A stretch of DNA of 5,390 nucleotides from Nitrosarchaeum sp. (GCA_004297665.1 SCUP01000330.1:1-5390), one strand, 5' to 3'. Positions 1-4,960 are shown, numbered from the stretch's first letter. Program-made: numbers and translations. The notes: generated by a model from the letters alone, not told the origin.

Positions 1-13
1 ATCTGGTTAGATA

Positions 14-1006
14 TTGATTGAACTAATAATCCCTGCAATAATTTCATGTTTAGTTGCATTTTTTACAGTATACTTTATCACTCCACCATTAATCAAATTT
101 CTGCAAAAAAGAAATCTTGCAGTAAAAGATGTGAACAAAAAAGATCACACCATGGTAGTAAGGCCAGGTGGTCCCTCAATTATTGCTGGAATTATTGCAT
201 CTGAGATTGTTTTGTATTATTTTTTCCAACTCGATGAAATTCTTGCAATAATGATTACTAGTTTTATTGCATTTGTGATTGGTTACACAGATGATAGAAA
301 GGTTATGGGTGGATGGTTCAAACCAGTTGCTTTAGTGATTGCATCATTGCCAATAATTTTACTTGGAACATATGATTCGAATTTAGCATTTCCGTTATTT
401 GGTGCTGTCAAAATACCTATTCTTTATTTTGGATTGATAATTTTCATGATTCCAATTACTGGTAATACGATTAATTCCATTGATGTGCTAAATGGAGTGG
501 CAAGTGGTTTTATGATGATTGCAAGTTTCTCACTAAGCATTGCATTATTTATTTTACAAAACTATGAAATGGCAATAATTAGTTTACCACTGGGATTTGT
601 CTCGTTGGCATTTTACAAATATCATAAAATTCCAAGCAAGATATTTCCTGGCGATTCTGGTGCTTTGACTTTGGGTGCCATGTATGGTGCAATTGCAATT
701 GTTGGCCATGTAGAAATTATTGCAGCTGTTGCACTTTTGCCGGCTATAATTAACTCATTTTTATTTCTCTCAAGCATGAAACGAATTGTAGAGCACAGAC
801 AAATCAAAGGAAAACCAGTAGAGCATACTGAAGATTTCAGACTCAAAGCAACTAGTGATAAAACTGCGCCTATTACACTAGTGAGATTAATTCTTGCGGC
901 TGGACCATTATCTGAAAAACAAGTTGGATATGCAATTTTCAAGCTAGCAATTTTTTCAGGGATACTGGCAATAATTACTGCATTTATGATGAGGGTATCA
1001 ATTTGA
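14..1006 (+). CDS. Polytopic GlcNAc-1-phosphate transferase (MraY/WecA/DPAGT1 family, AglH-like)
   Basis: This 330-residue integral membrane enzyme probably transfers GlcNAc-1-phosphate (or a related sugar phosphate) from a UDP-sugar to a dolichol-type phosphate, the first step of lipid-linked glycan assembly at the inner face of the membrane. Nearly the whole chain is hydrophobic helix. Family signatures appear in order: a DD pair in GYTDDRK (D93, D94), N151, N154 and D157 in NTINSIDVLNG, FPGDSG (211-216, D214), and a basic cytosolic loop with H261 and H271. The order and spacing match the eukaryote/archaeal branch of the superfamily (DPAGT1/Alg7, Methanococcus AglH). The start is TTG: an in-frame TAG lies 4 nt upstream at 8-10, and the first ATG (residue 47) would delete the first helix. 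That TAG may be the stop of an upstream gene. The stop overlaps the next gene by 4 nt. Family assignment is firm; the exact sugar is not known. Confidence 0.9.
   Translation: MIELIIPAIISCLVAFFTVYFITPPLIKFLQKRNLAVKDVNKKDHTMVVRPGGPSIIAGIIASEIVLYYFFQLDEILAIMITSFIAFVIGYTDDRKVMGGWFKPVALVIASLPIILLGTYDSNLAFPLFGAVKIPILYFGLIIFMIPITGNTINSIDVLNGVASGFMMIASFSLSIALFILQNYEMAIISLPLGFVSLAFYKYHKIPSKIFPGDSGALTLGAMYGAIAIVGHVEIIAAVALLPAIINSFLFLSSMKRIVEHRQIKGKPVEHTEDFRLKATSDKTAPITLVRLILAAGPLSEKQVGYAIFKLAIFSGILAIITAFMMRVSI
991..996 (+). promoter_or_regulatory. Shine-Dalgarno site that decides a TTG start
   Basis: GAGGGT lies 6 nt before the TTG at 1003. It is complementary to the CCUCC region of archaeal 16S rRNA, although it sits inside the last codons of the upstream membrane enzyme. 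It is the main reason for choosing the TTG over the internal ATG (residue 12) as the start of the small membrane protein. Confidence 0.6.
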
Positions 1007-1233
1007 AGATAGGGCTTTTTGGATTTTTGTTTGTAATGTGGGCTTTGATTATTGCTGGAGGAGGAATTCTAGTTGCAATTTTAGGTCCTTTTTCTATTTC
1101 TGGTTACGGTGATCTTGATTTGTTGTTTACTTCGATACTTAAAGCAATTATTGCAATAATTCTAGTGGTAATTTGGGTTTTGGTTTTATCGAAATTAAAA
1201 AACTGGATATTTAAAAAAGAGATAAAATCCTAA
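1003..1233 (+). CDS. Small two-helix membrane protein, function unknown
   Basis: I do not recognise a family for this 76-residue protein. It has two clear hydrophobic segments, about residues 4-27 (glycine-rich, with AGGGILVAILG) and 40-63 (almost purely I/L/V/A), joined by a short polar loop containing GYGDLD. The tail is strongly basic (KLKNWIFKKEIKS), so by the positive-inside rule the C-terminus should be cytoplasmic and, with two helices, the N-terminus too. The start is TTG in a TTGA overlap with the stop of the GlcNAc-1-P transferase, preceded by GAGGGT, which predicts translational coupling and roughly matched synthesis. A role as partner or stabiliser of the upstream enzyme is inference from this coupling. 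Its TAA overlaps the stop codon of the convergent acetyltransferase gene. Confidence 0.75.
   Translation: MKIGLFGFLFVMWALIIAGGGILVAILGPFSISGYGDLDLLFTSILKAIIAIILVVIWVLVLSKLKNWIFKKEIKS
1197..1218 (-). terminator. Two U6 tracts ending the minus-strand operon, inside the opposite gene
   Basis: Read on the minus strand, runs of six T occur at 1218-1213 and 1202-1197, 12 to 33 nt after the TAG of the acetyltransferase. They fall in the lysine codons of the small membrane protein's tail. They are plausible factor-independent archaeal terminators for the ilvE operon. Confidence 0.45.
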
Positions 1234-1706
1234 CTTTCAATCCACTGTTTTTGTTTTTTATCATATTCTTTACGTGTGTATCTTATTGTTGCTGGAGTCC
1301 CGATAACTACAGAATCTTCTGGAACATCTCTTGTTACTACTGCACCCATTGCAACAACACTATTTTTTCCAATGGTTACTCCTGCTTTAATGACAGCTCG
1401 TGCTCCAATTATCGCATTGTCTTTTATTGTAACTCCAATCATTTTATCACACATTGGATATGGATCGTTTGTAAGTACAGCAGCAGGTCCTATGAATACA
1501 TTTTTTCCAATTCTTGAAAGTGGTGGAATGTATGCTTGTCCTTCTATCTTTGTGTTCTCTCCGATTTTTACATTATAATCAATATGAACAAGTGAGCCAA
1601 TCTTTACGTTGTCTCCGATTTCTACATTATCTCCAATGTATGAAAAATGCCAAATCTTGACATTATTACCAATTTTTGCTTTTTCTGAAATAAAATTAGT
1701 AACCAA
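1230..1706 (-). CDS. Left-handed beta-helix sugar N-acetyltransferase (WbpD/WlbB-like)
   Basis: This 158-residue hexapeptide-repeat acyltransferase is most like enzymes that use acetyl-CoA to acetylate the 3-amino group of UDP-2-acetamido-3-amino sugars. Hexapeptide turns run almost the whole length: KIGNNV (11-16), EIGDNV (29-34), KIGENT (47-52), RIGKNV (65-70), IIGARA (99-104), TIGKNS (112-117). Family-typical stretches are IWHF (18-21), VLTND with N80, and the closing GAVVTRDVPEDSVVIGTPA. The tail after 140 is charged. The start is TTG: an in-frame TAA is immediately upstream and the next Met is residue 85. A GTGAT Shine-Dalgarno site precedes it. It is the last gene of the operon, 5 nt after the Trm112-like gene. 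The pairing with a Gfo/Idh/MocA dehydrogenase two genes upstream supports the diacetamido-sugar assignment. Other xenobiotic or serine-type acetyltransferases share the fold, so the substrate is inferred. Confidence 0.88.
   Translation of the reverse strand: MVTNFISEKAKIGNNVKIWHFSYIGDNVEIGDNVKIGSLVHIDYNVKIGENTKIEGQAYIPPLSRIGKNVFIGPAAVLTNDPYPMCDKMIGVTIKDNAIIGARAVIKAGVTIGKNSVVAMGAVVTRDVPEDSVVIGTPATIRYTRKEYDKKQKQWIES
1248..1259 (+). terminator. T-rich terminator of the plus-strand unit, inside the opposite gene
   Basis: TTTTTGTTTTTT starts 15 nt after the TAA of the small membrane protein. Archaeal RNA polymerase commonly stops at U-rich tracts without a hairpin. The tract lies within the C-terminal codons of the convergent acetyltransferase (the KKQKQ segment when read on the other strand). 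Confidence 0.5.
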
Positions 1707-1710
1707 TTAT

Positions 1711-1715
1711 ATCAC
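1711..1715 (-). promoter_or_regulatory. Shine-Dalgarno site supporting the TTG start of the acetyltransferase
   Basis: GTGAT on the minus strand is complementary to AUCAC next to the CCUCC of the 16S rRNA 3' end and lies 4 nt before the TTG at 1706. It overlaps the TGA stop of the Trm112-like gene, so ribosomes finishing that gene are placed beside the new start. Confidence 0.5.
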
Positions 1716-1981
1716 AAATGCCATGGGTTTGCCATGGTAATAATTTTTTCAGGCAAGTTCTTCTTGTTACTTGTAAGAAATTCCATCTCTTGTTGCTTGT
1801 TTCTTAATTCATCTGGCAACATTATTGGTATTTCCTCAATTATTGGATAAAATCTGGAGCATTTGGAGCAAAATAATGCCCCTTCTAAAACAACATTGTT
1901 TTTTTCTTTAATTTCATATAATTCCAAAGGATGATTCTTGTCTATAGGACATGCCAAAATGTCCATCATTGTTTTATTCAT
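1712..1981 (-). CDS. Trm112-like zinc-ribbon protein
   Basis: This 89-residue protein has the Trm112/UPF0434 fold signature: an N-terminal LACPIDK element (Cys11), then LEGALFCSKCSRFYPI (Cys38, Cys41) and the terminal EEIPIMLPDELR (49-60). Eukaryotic and haloarchaeal Trm112 proteins activate several SAM-dependent methyltransferases that modify tRNA, rRNA and release factors. Here the fourth ligand position of a CPxC motif is Asp14, so zinc coordination may be incomplete or absent; as I recall, other archaeal members also read CPxDK. The chain extends about 29 residues past the core and ends in a short hydrophobic WHL. The ATG overlaps the TGA of the dehydrogenase (ATGA), and there is no strong Shine-Dalgarno site, so translation is probably coupled. 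Family is secure. Which methyltransferase it serves, and why it sits between two sugar-modifying enzymes, cannot be told. Confidence 0.88.
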   Translation of the reverse strand: MNKTMMDILACPIDKNHPLELYEIKEKNNVVLEGALFCSKCSRFYPIIEEIPIMLPDELRNKQQEMEFLTSNKKNLPEKIITMANPWHL

Positions 1982-2913
1982 TTTAAATCCAGATAAATTG
2001 GGATTCCTTTTTGGCTAGATAAAAGTGCAGCTTCTGCAATTTTTGTTACATTTACTGCTTGTTGCGCTTTTACAACTGTCTCATTTTTTCCTTCTATAGC
2101 TCCCAAGAAGCTTTGAATCTCTAATAGTAATGGTTCTCGTTTTTCATTGTGTAAAATTTCAGGTTCTTCTTTTCTCTCTACTTTTACCTCTTGTGAGATA
2201 AAATCTGATGTGATCAGTGCATCAGTACAAACTGCAGTAAATGTCCTAACTCTCTTTGGTGTAATCCAATTTGATGAAATAATTGCTACTTTATCGTTTT
2301 TGTATCCTAACATTATGCTTGCAAAATCTTCATGTTCATGATTTATCCTACCTGATCTTGCAAAAACTACCACCGGCATATCATCAAAGAGCCAATTTGC
2401 AGTATCGATGTCGTGTACCGAAGTATCATAAATTATTCCAACATCTTTGATGTGAAGTGGCATTCTATTTTCTCTATGAAATTCAAGCATTACTAGTTCT
2501 CCATATTTTTTTTCTTTGACAAATTTTTTCACAATATCTACTGCAGGATTAAAACGCTCAATGTATCCACATGTTAAGATGACTTTGTTTTTTTCTGCCA
2601 ACTCTGCAATTTTCTGACCGTCTTCTGATTTGTATGTCATTGGTTTTTCTACAAACACATGTTTTTTTGCCTCTAGCAATTTTGTAGCAATCTCTGTATG
2701 CGTTGATGTTGGTGTTACAACAAAAGCCCCATCAAATTTTTCAGATTTAATCAAATCATCTAATGAACTATAATGATTGACTGAATATTTTTCACCGTAT
2801 TCCTTACTTCTTTGAGCATCTGCATCGCAAACTGCAGAGAGTACACCTAGTTGTGATAGTATTCTAGTGTGGTTTTTACCCCATCCGCCAGTACCAATTT
2901 GAACAATTTTCAT
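1978..2913 (-). CDS. Gfo/Idh/MocA oxidoreductase, probable UDP-GlcNAc(A) 3-dehydrogenase type
   Basis: This 311-residue NAD(P)-dependent dehydrogenase has an N-terminal Rossmann domain with GTGGWGKNH (7-15), an acidic D30 at the end of strand two (favouring NAD over NADP), the VTPTSTH segment (67-73) and the hallmark EKP (89-91). The C-terminal alpha/beta substrate domain holds GYIERFNP (116-123) and YDTSVHDIDTANW (162-174), where H167 and D170 are the expected catalytic or binding residues. Full length for the family. The closest well-known roles are WlbA/WbpB, which oxidise C3 of UDP-GlcNAcA, and archaeal UDP-GlcNAc 3-dehydrogenases. The acetyltransferase downstream fits this pathway. The ATG abuts the TAG of ilvE directly, with GGTG at 2923-2920 as its Shine-Dalgarno site. 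The missing piece is a DegT-type sugar aminotransferase, not present in this window. Inositol or other sugar substrates remain possible. Confidence 0.88.
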   Translation of the reverse strand: MKIVQIGTGGWGKNHTRILSQLGVLSAVCDADAQRSKEYGEKYSVNHYSSLDDLIKSEKFDGAFVVTPTSTHTEIATKLLEAKKHVFVEKPMTYKSEDGQKIAELAEKNKVILTCGYIERFNPAVDIVKKFVKEKKYGELVMLEFHRENRMPLHIKDVGIIYDTSVHDIDTANWLFDDMPVVVFARSGRINHEHEDFASIMLGYKNDKVAIISSNWITPKRVRTFTAVCTDALITSDFISQEVKVERKEEPEILHNEKREPLLLEIQSFLGAIEGKNETVVKAQQAVNVTKIAEAALLSSQKGIPIYLDLK

Positions 2914-3831
2914 CTAATACACCGCAGTTAACCAATGAGAGTAGTCCTGGTTTTTGTTCATTACTATGTCTGTGTATTCATTCATCATTTTTTTGGTAAT
3001 ATCTCCAGGCTTGCCATTGCCAATTTTTTTACCATCCATTGCAATTATTGGTGTGATCTCTGCTGCAGTACCAGTAAGAAAAATTTCATCAGAAACAGTC
3101 AATTCCCTTCTTGTAATTTCAGTTTCTGTTACATCTATGCCACGATCTCTTGCAATTTTTATGACAGCATCACGTGTAATTCCATTTAAAGCTGAAGATG
3201 ATAATGGCGGCGTAATTAATTGACCTTTTTTTACAATGAAAATGTTTTCACCTGGTGCTTCGCTGACATTTCCACTATGATCTAGTAAAATTGCTTCATC
3301 AAATCCATTTCTTTTTGCTTCTTGTGTTGCTATGATTGAATTAAGATAATTACCACCCATCTTTGCTTGAGTAGGCGTTGACATGTCTGAGAATTTTCTC
3401 CATGATACAACACCAGCAGTAATTCCATCTTTGTCAAATAAATTACCAAATGGAAATATAAAAATTGCAACATTAGTTGGTGCCTTTTCTGTCACATGTA
3501 GATTTATTCCATAATCACCAATAAAGTAAAAAGGTCTAATGTAGCAAGATTTTTTTATTTTATTTTTTTCACAAATTCCAATTATTGCATCACTGATGAT
3601 TTTATCTGAAAAATTAAGTGAAATGTTATAAAATTGTCCTGATCTTCTAAATCGCTTAATGTGCTCATCTAATCTAAAGACATAAAGATTTTTTCCATTC
3701 CAATATGCCCGTATTCCTTCAAAAACTGATGTTCCATAGTGAATTGCATGTGTTGTTATTGGAACGTTGGCCTTGTCTAATGTTACAAATTTCCCATCAA
3801 ACCAAACATATTTTGAAAGAGGCAACCCCAT
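2914..3831 (-). CDS. ilvE: Branched-chain amino acid aminotransferase
   Basis: This 305-residue fold-type IV PLP enzyme catalyses the last, reversible step of valine, leucine and isoleucine synthesis, with glutamate as amino donor, in the cytoplasm. Seen in the sequence: WFDGKFV near the N-terminus (10-16), HYGTSVFEGIRAY (31-43), the PLP-binding lysine in AKMGGNYLNS (K157), the cofactor-ring glutamate in VSEAPGENIF (E192 or the adjacent position), LNGITR (215-220) and GTAAEITPI (254-262). These are IlvE-type rather than D-amino-acid aminotransferase or aminodeoxychorismate lyase motifs, and length matches the family. The ATG has a good Shine-Dalgarno GGAGA at 3843-3839, 7 nt upstream. It is the first gene of the minus-strand operon and abuts the dehydrogenase without a gap. 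The long motif-dense region upstream may carry its operator. Confident in family; any side activity on sugars is speculative. Confidence 0.93.
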   Translation of the reverse strand: MGLPLSKYVWFDGKFVTLDKANVPITTHAIHYGTSVFEGIRAYWNGKNLYVFRLDEHIKRFRRSGQFYNISLNFSDKIISDAIIGICEKNKIKKSCYIRPFYFIGDYGINLHVTEKAPTNVAIFIFPFGNLFDKDGITAGVVSWRKFSDMSTPTQAKMGGNYLNSIIATQEAKRNGFDEAILLDHSGNVSEAPGENIFIVKKGQLITPPLSSSALNGITRDAVIKIARDRGIDVTETEITRRELTVSDEIFLTGTAAEITPIIAMDGKKIGNGKPGDITKKMMNEYTDIVMNKNQDYSHWLTAVY

Positions 3832-3876
3832 AAAAAAATCTCCATCATATCAGTAATTAATCTATTCGGGGAACTA

Positions 3877-3891
3877 TGATATTTTCTCTAA
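3877..3891 (-). promoter_or_regulatory. Possible promoter element of the ilvE operon
   Basis: Read on the minus strand this is a TTTAGAGAAAATATC-like A/T stretch with a purine-rich lead that could serve as BRE plus TATA. It would place the transcript start around 3855, leaving a short leader that carries the GGAGA Shine-Dalgarno site at 3843-3839. The region is AT-rich throughout, so the exact box is uncertain. Confidence 0.3.
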
Positions 3892-4072
3892 AATCTTGGA
3901 TTAGTAGATGATTCTGATCATTTCATTTGATAAAATACCAAAGTTTGAAGATGTTTTTGAATTATTCAAATTTTCATATGATCAAATGATTGTAATAATT
4001 TGAAAACAATAAAGATTTGAAGATAAAAATACTGAAAATATAGATCTGATTTTGATCCGTGATCATTTTTTC

Positions 4073-4082
4073 TTTTTAAAAA
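4073..4082 (+). promoter_or_regulatory. Possible TATA box for the lysine-rich micro-ORF
   Basis: TTTTTAAAAA is a symmetric A/T box that would start transcription near 4103 and give a leader of roughly 55-60 nt before the ATG at 4161. A second T/A stretch at about 4112-4121 would give a much shorter leader. It directly follows the third TGATCA palindrome. Confidence 0.3.
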
Positions 4083-4160
4083 TGTATTCTGAACATCACC
4101 CATTTTGTGTAATTTTTTTAATTTCACCTGTAGAAATCCAAGTAAATCATCGTTTTCATT

Positions 4161-4223
4161 ATGGCAGCAAAGAAAAAAGCAGCAGCTAAAAAAACAACCA
4201 AAAAGGCTTCAAAAAAGAAATAG
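4161..4223 (+). CDS. Lysine/alanine-rich 20-residue micro-protein
   Basis: ATG to TAG encodes 20 residues, of which 10 are lysine and 6 alanine, with two threonines and one serine, and no acidic or aromatic residue. The pattern of A/K blocks (MAAKKKAAAKK at the start) resembles the tails of histone H1, bacterial Hc1/AlgP and other DNA- or RNA-compacting proteins. Such a peptide would bind nucleic acid electrostatically and have no fold alone. The ORF is short enough to be missed by ordinary gene callers. Support for reality: it is isolated between a long upstream region and tandem T-tracts, codons vary (AAA/AAG, GCA/GCT) in a protein-like way, and a hairpin marks its 3' end. No Shine-Dalgarno site is visible. 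I recall no characterised gene of this kind; a nucleoid-associated role is inference. Confidence 0.5.
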   Translation: MAAKKKAAAKKTTKKASKKK

Positions 4224-4248
4224 ACTTTTGAAGCTTATTTCATTTTTT
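4204..4248 (+). terminator. Stem-loop over the micro-ORF stop followed by a T6 tract
   Basis: GCTTCAAAA (4206-4214) is the exact reverse complement of TTTTGAAGC (4226-4234), with an 11-nt loop that holds the TAG stop. A G-U and an A-U pair at the base (4205/4235, 4204/4236) extend it to 11 bp. TTTTTT follows at 4243-4248. The arrangement looks like a bacterial-style terminator or a 3' stability element. Archaea do not need the hairpin for termination. Confidence 0.5.
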
Positions 4249-4256
4249 CTAGTCTA

Positions 4257-4284
4257 ATCTTTATTTTTCATATCTTTATTTTTC
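4257..4284 (+). repeat. Tandem 13-nt T-rich repeat, back-up terminators
   Basis: ATCTTTATTTTTC occurs at 4257-4269 and again at 4272-4284, separated by two bases. Each copy ends in T5, giving the plus-strand transcript two further stop signals before the convergent nucleotidyltransferase gene. Confidence 0.5.
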
Positions 4285-4285
4285 T

Positions 4286-4290
4286 AAAAA
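4286..4290 (-). terminator. Weak U5 terminator after the nucleotidyltransferase
   Basis: On the minus strand AATTTTTAG lies about 17 nt past the stop of the nucleotidyltransferase-like gene. The tract is short, and transcripts from both strands probably end in the same 4224-4306 gap. Confidence 0.3.
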
Positions 4291-4306
4291 TTATCATTTT
4301 CTAATT

Positions 4307-4909
4307 TCACTCAGACCATCCCTCTTTTGGAAATTTCATTCCCAAAACTCGGGTCGTTTTATCTTCTAAATCTGAAAATTTCTTAATTATGTCCCAATTT
4401 TCTTTAATAATTTTTTCAACACTTTCTGGTACATTATTTTTCCAATTTGTTTCTCTTCCTAATGCTGAATCATAGAGACTTTCTTTTACAGCTGCGGCAG
4501 ATAGTGTTTTTCGTTGCCCAACTTTGGGTTTTAATCTGTATAATTTGAGCATGTATCCTTCTGCTTTATCCCCTGTATATGAAAAGAAATCACCTTGTAC
4601 TCCTTTGAGTATTTGTTTTCGCAACTCCCAAGATCTAGGTGACAATAATGGCGGCATGTATTTTTTAAAAGGAGCAAAAAAAGCATAATCATCTGTCACC
4701 AAAATAGAATCCCCAAAAATTGATGTAAGCATTTTTTTTCTAATCTCAAAATTAAATGGAAAACTTTTACTGTTGATTTCTTTATCTCCTGATTTAAAAA
4801 CAACAGGCATGACTTTTACTTTGTCTGCATTCTTTTTTAATTCATTAATTATTTCAACATGTGCATTGGTTACAGGATTTAGATGTGCAAGATATAGTGC
4901 AGTTATCAA
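4307..4909 (-). CDS. Nucleotidyltransferase-fold protein (cytidylyltransferase-like), substrate unknown
   Basis: This 200-residue protein has the N-terminal layout of the adenylyl/cytidylyltransferase superfamily (CoaD, NadM, TagD): strand ALYLAHL, then NPVTNAHVEII (11-21), where H17 is the second His of the HxGH motif and T14 replaces the first, as in bacterial CoaD (TNGH). The usual Gly is Ala16. FEIRKKML (54-61) gives the expected phosphate-contacting Arg. The second signature, normally ISxTxIR, appears as LSAAAVKES (136-144). YTGDKAEGYML (111-121) is distinctive. The C-terminal 50 residues are helical and charged. The start is TTG: upstream in-frame codons are CAG, ATA, TTA and then TAG. 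No Shine-Dalgarno site is seen and a TATA-like box fits leaderless transcription. Fold is likely; catalysis and substrate (NMN, phosphopantetheine, a sugar or lipid phosphate) are open. Confidence 0.75.
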   Translation of the reverse strand: MITALYLAHLNPVTNAHVEIINELKKNADKVKVMPVVFKSGDKEINSKSFPFNFEIRKKMLTSIFGDSILVTDDYAFFAPFKKYMPPLLSPRSWELRKQILKGVQGDFFSYTGDKAEGYMLKLYRLKPKVGQRKTLSAAAVKESLYDSALGRETNWKNNVPESVEKIIKENWDIIKKFSDLEDKTTRVLGMKFPKEGWSE

Positions 4910-4931
4910 CTGTATTAACTAAAAAAATGTC

Positions 4932-4937
4932 ATATTT
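4932..4937 (-). promoter_or_regulatory. TATA-like box implying a leaderless TTG mRNA
   Basis: On the minus strand, AAATAT within GAAATATGAC is centred about 25 nt before the TTG at 4909. The usual archaeal TATA-to-start distance would then put the transcript 5' end at or next to the start codon, which fits the absence of a Shine-Dalgarno site. Confidence 0.35.
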
Positions 4938-4960
4938 CAATGATTGACTTTTACAAAATA

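Larger units (their letters stand above)
3832..4160. other. 329-bp non-coding divergent regulatory region
   Basis: This stretch separates ilvE (leftward) from the lysine-rich micro-ORF (rightward). I see no convincing gene in it. It contains three TGATCA palindromes (3915-3920, 3979-3984, 4060-4065), two further GATC sites (4043, 4054), a TTTGAA-TTA-TTCAAA dyad (3956-3970), more TTTGAA copies (3944, 3999, 4016), and a TTTGAAGAT direct repeat (3944-3952 and 4016-4024). Candidate TATA-like boxes lie at both ends. It is far longer than the other intergenic gaps of the window, so regulatory content or an unannotated RNA is plausible. Confidence 0.6.

Noticed and set aside
622..942. Minus-strand 106-residue open frame across the GlcNAc-1-P transferase.
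   Set aside because: It is antisense to the conserved FPGDSG and loop region of a firmly identified gene, and has no family motif.
1251..1578. Two plus-strand open frames opposite the acetyltransferase.
   Set aside because: They are shadows of the hexapeptide-repeat gene; the periodic Gly/Ile/Val codons keep the complementary frames open.
2147..3223. Plus-strand open frames opposite the dehydrogenase and ilvE.
   Set aside because: Low-complexity translations without motifs, each antisense to conserved domains of secure genes.
3832..4160. Replication origin suggested by AT-richness and repeated palindromes.
   Set aside because: No ORB-like G-rich boxes and no cdc6/orc1 gene nearby.
4082..4189. 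35-codon plus-strand ORF from an ATG at 4082 overlapping the micro-ORF in another frame.
   Set aside because: No ribosome-binding site, no recognisable composition, and it covers the leader and start of the lysine-rich ORF, for which the codon pattern is more protein-like.
4257..4284. CRISPR-like or mobile-element repeat.
   Set aside because: Only two 13-nt T-rich copies with a 2-nt spacer; tandem terminators explain them better.
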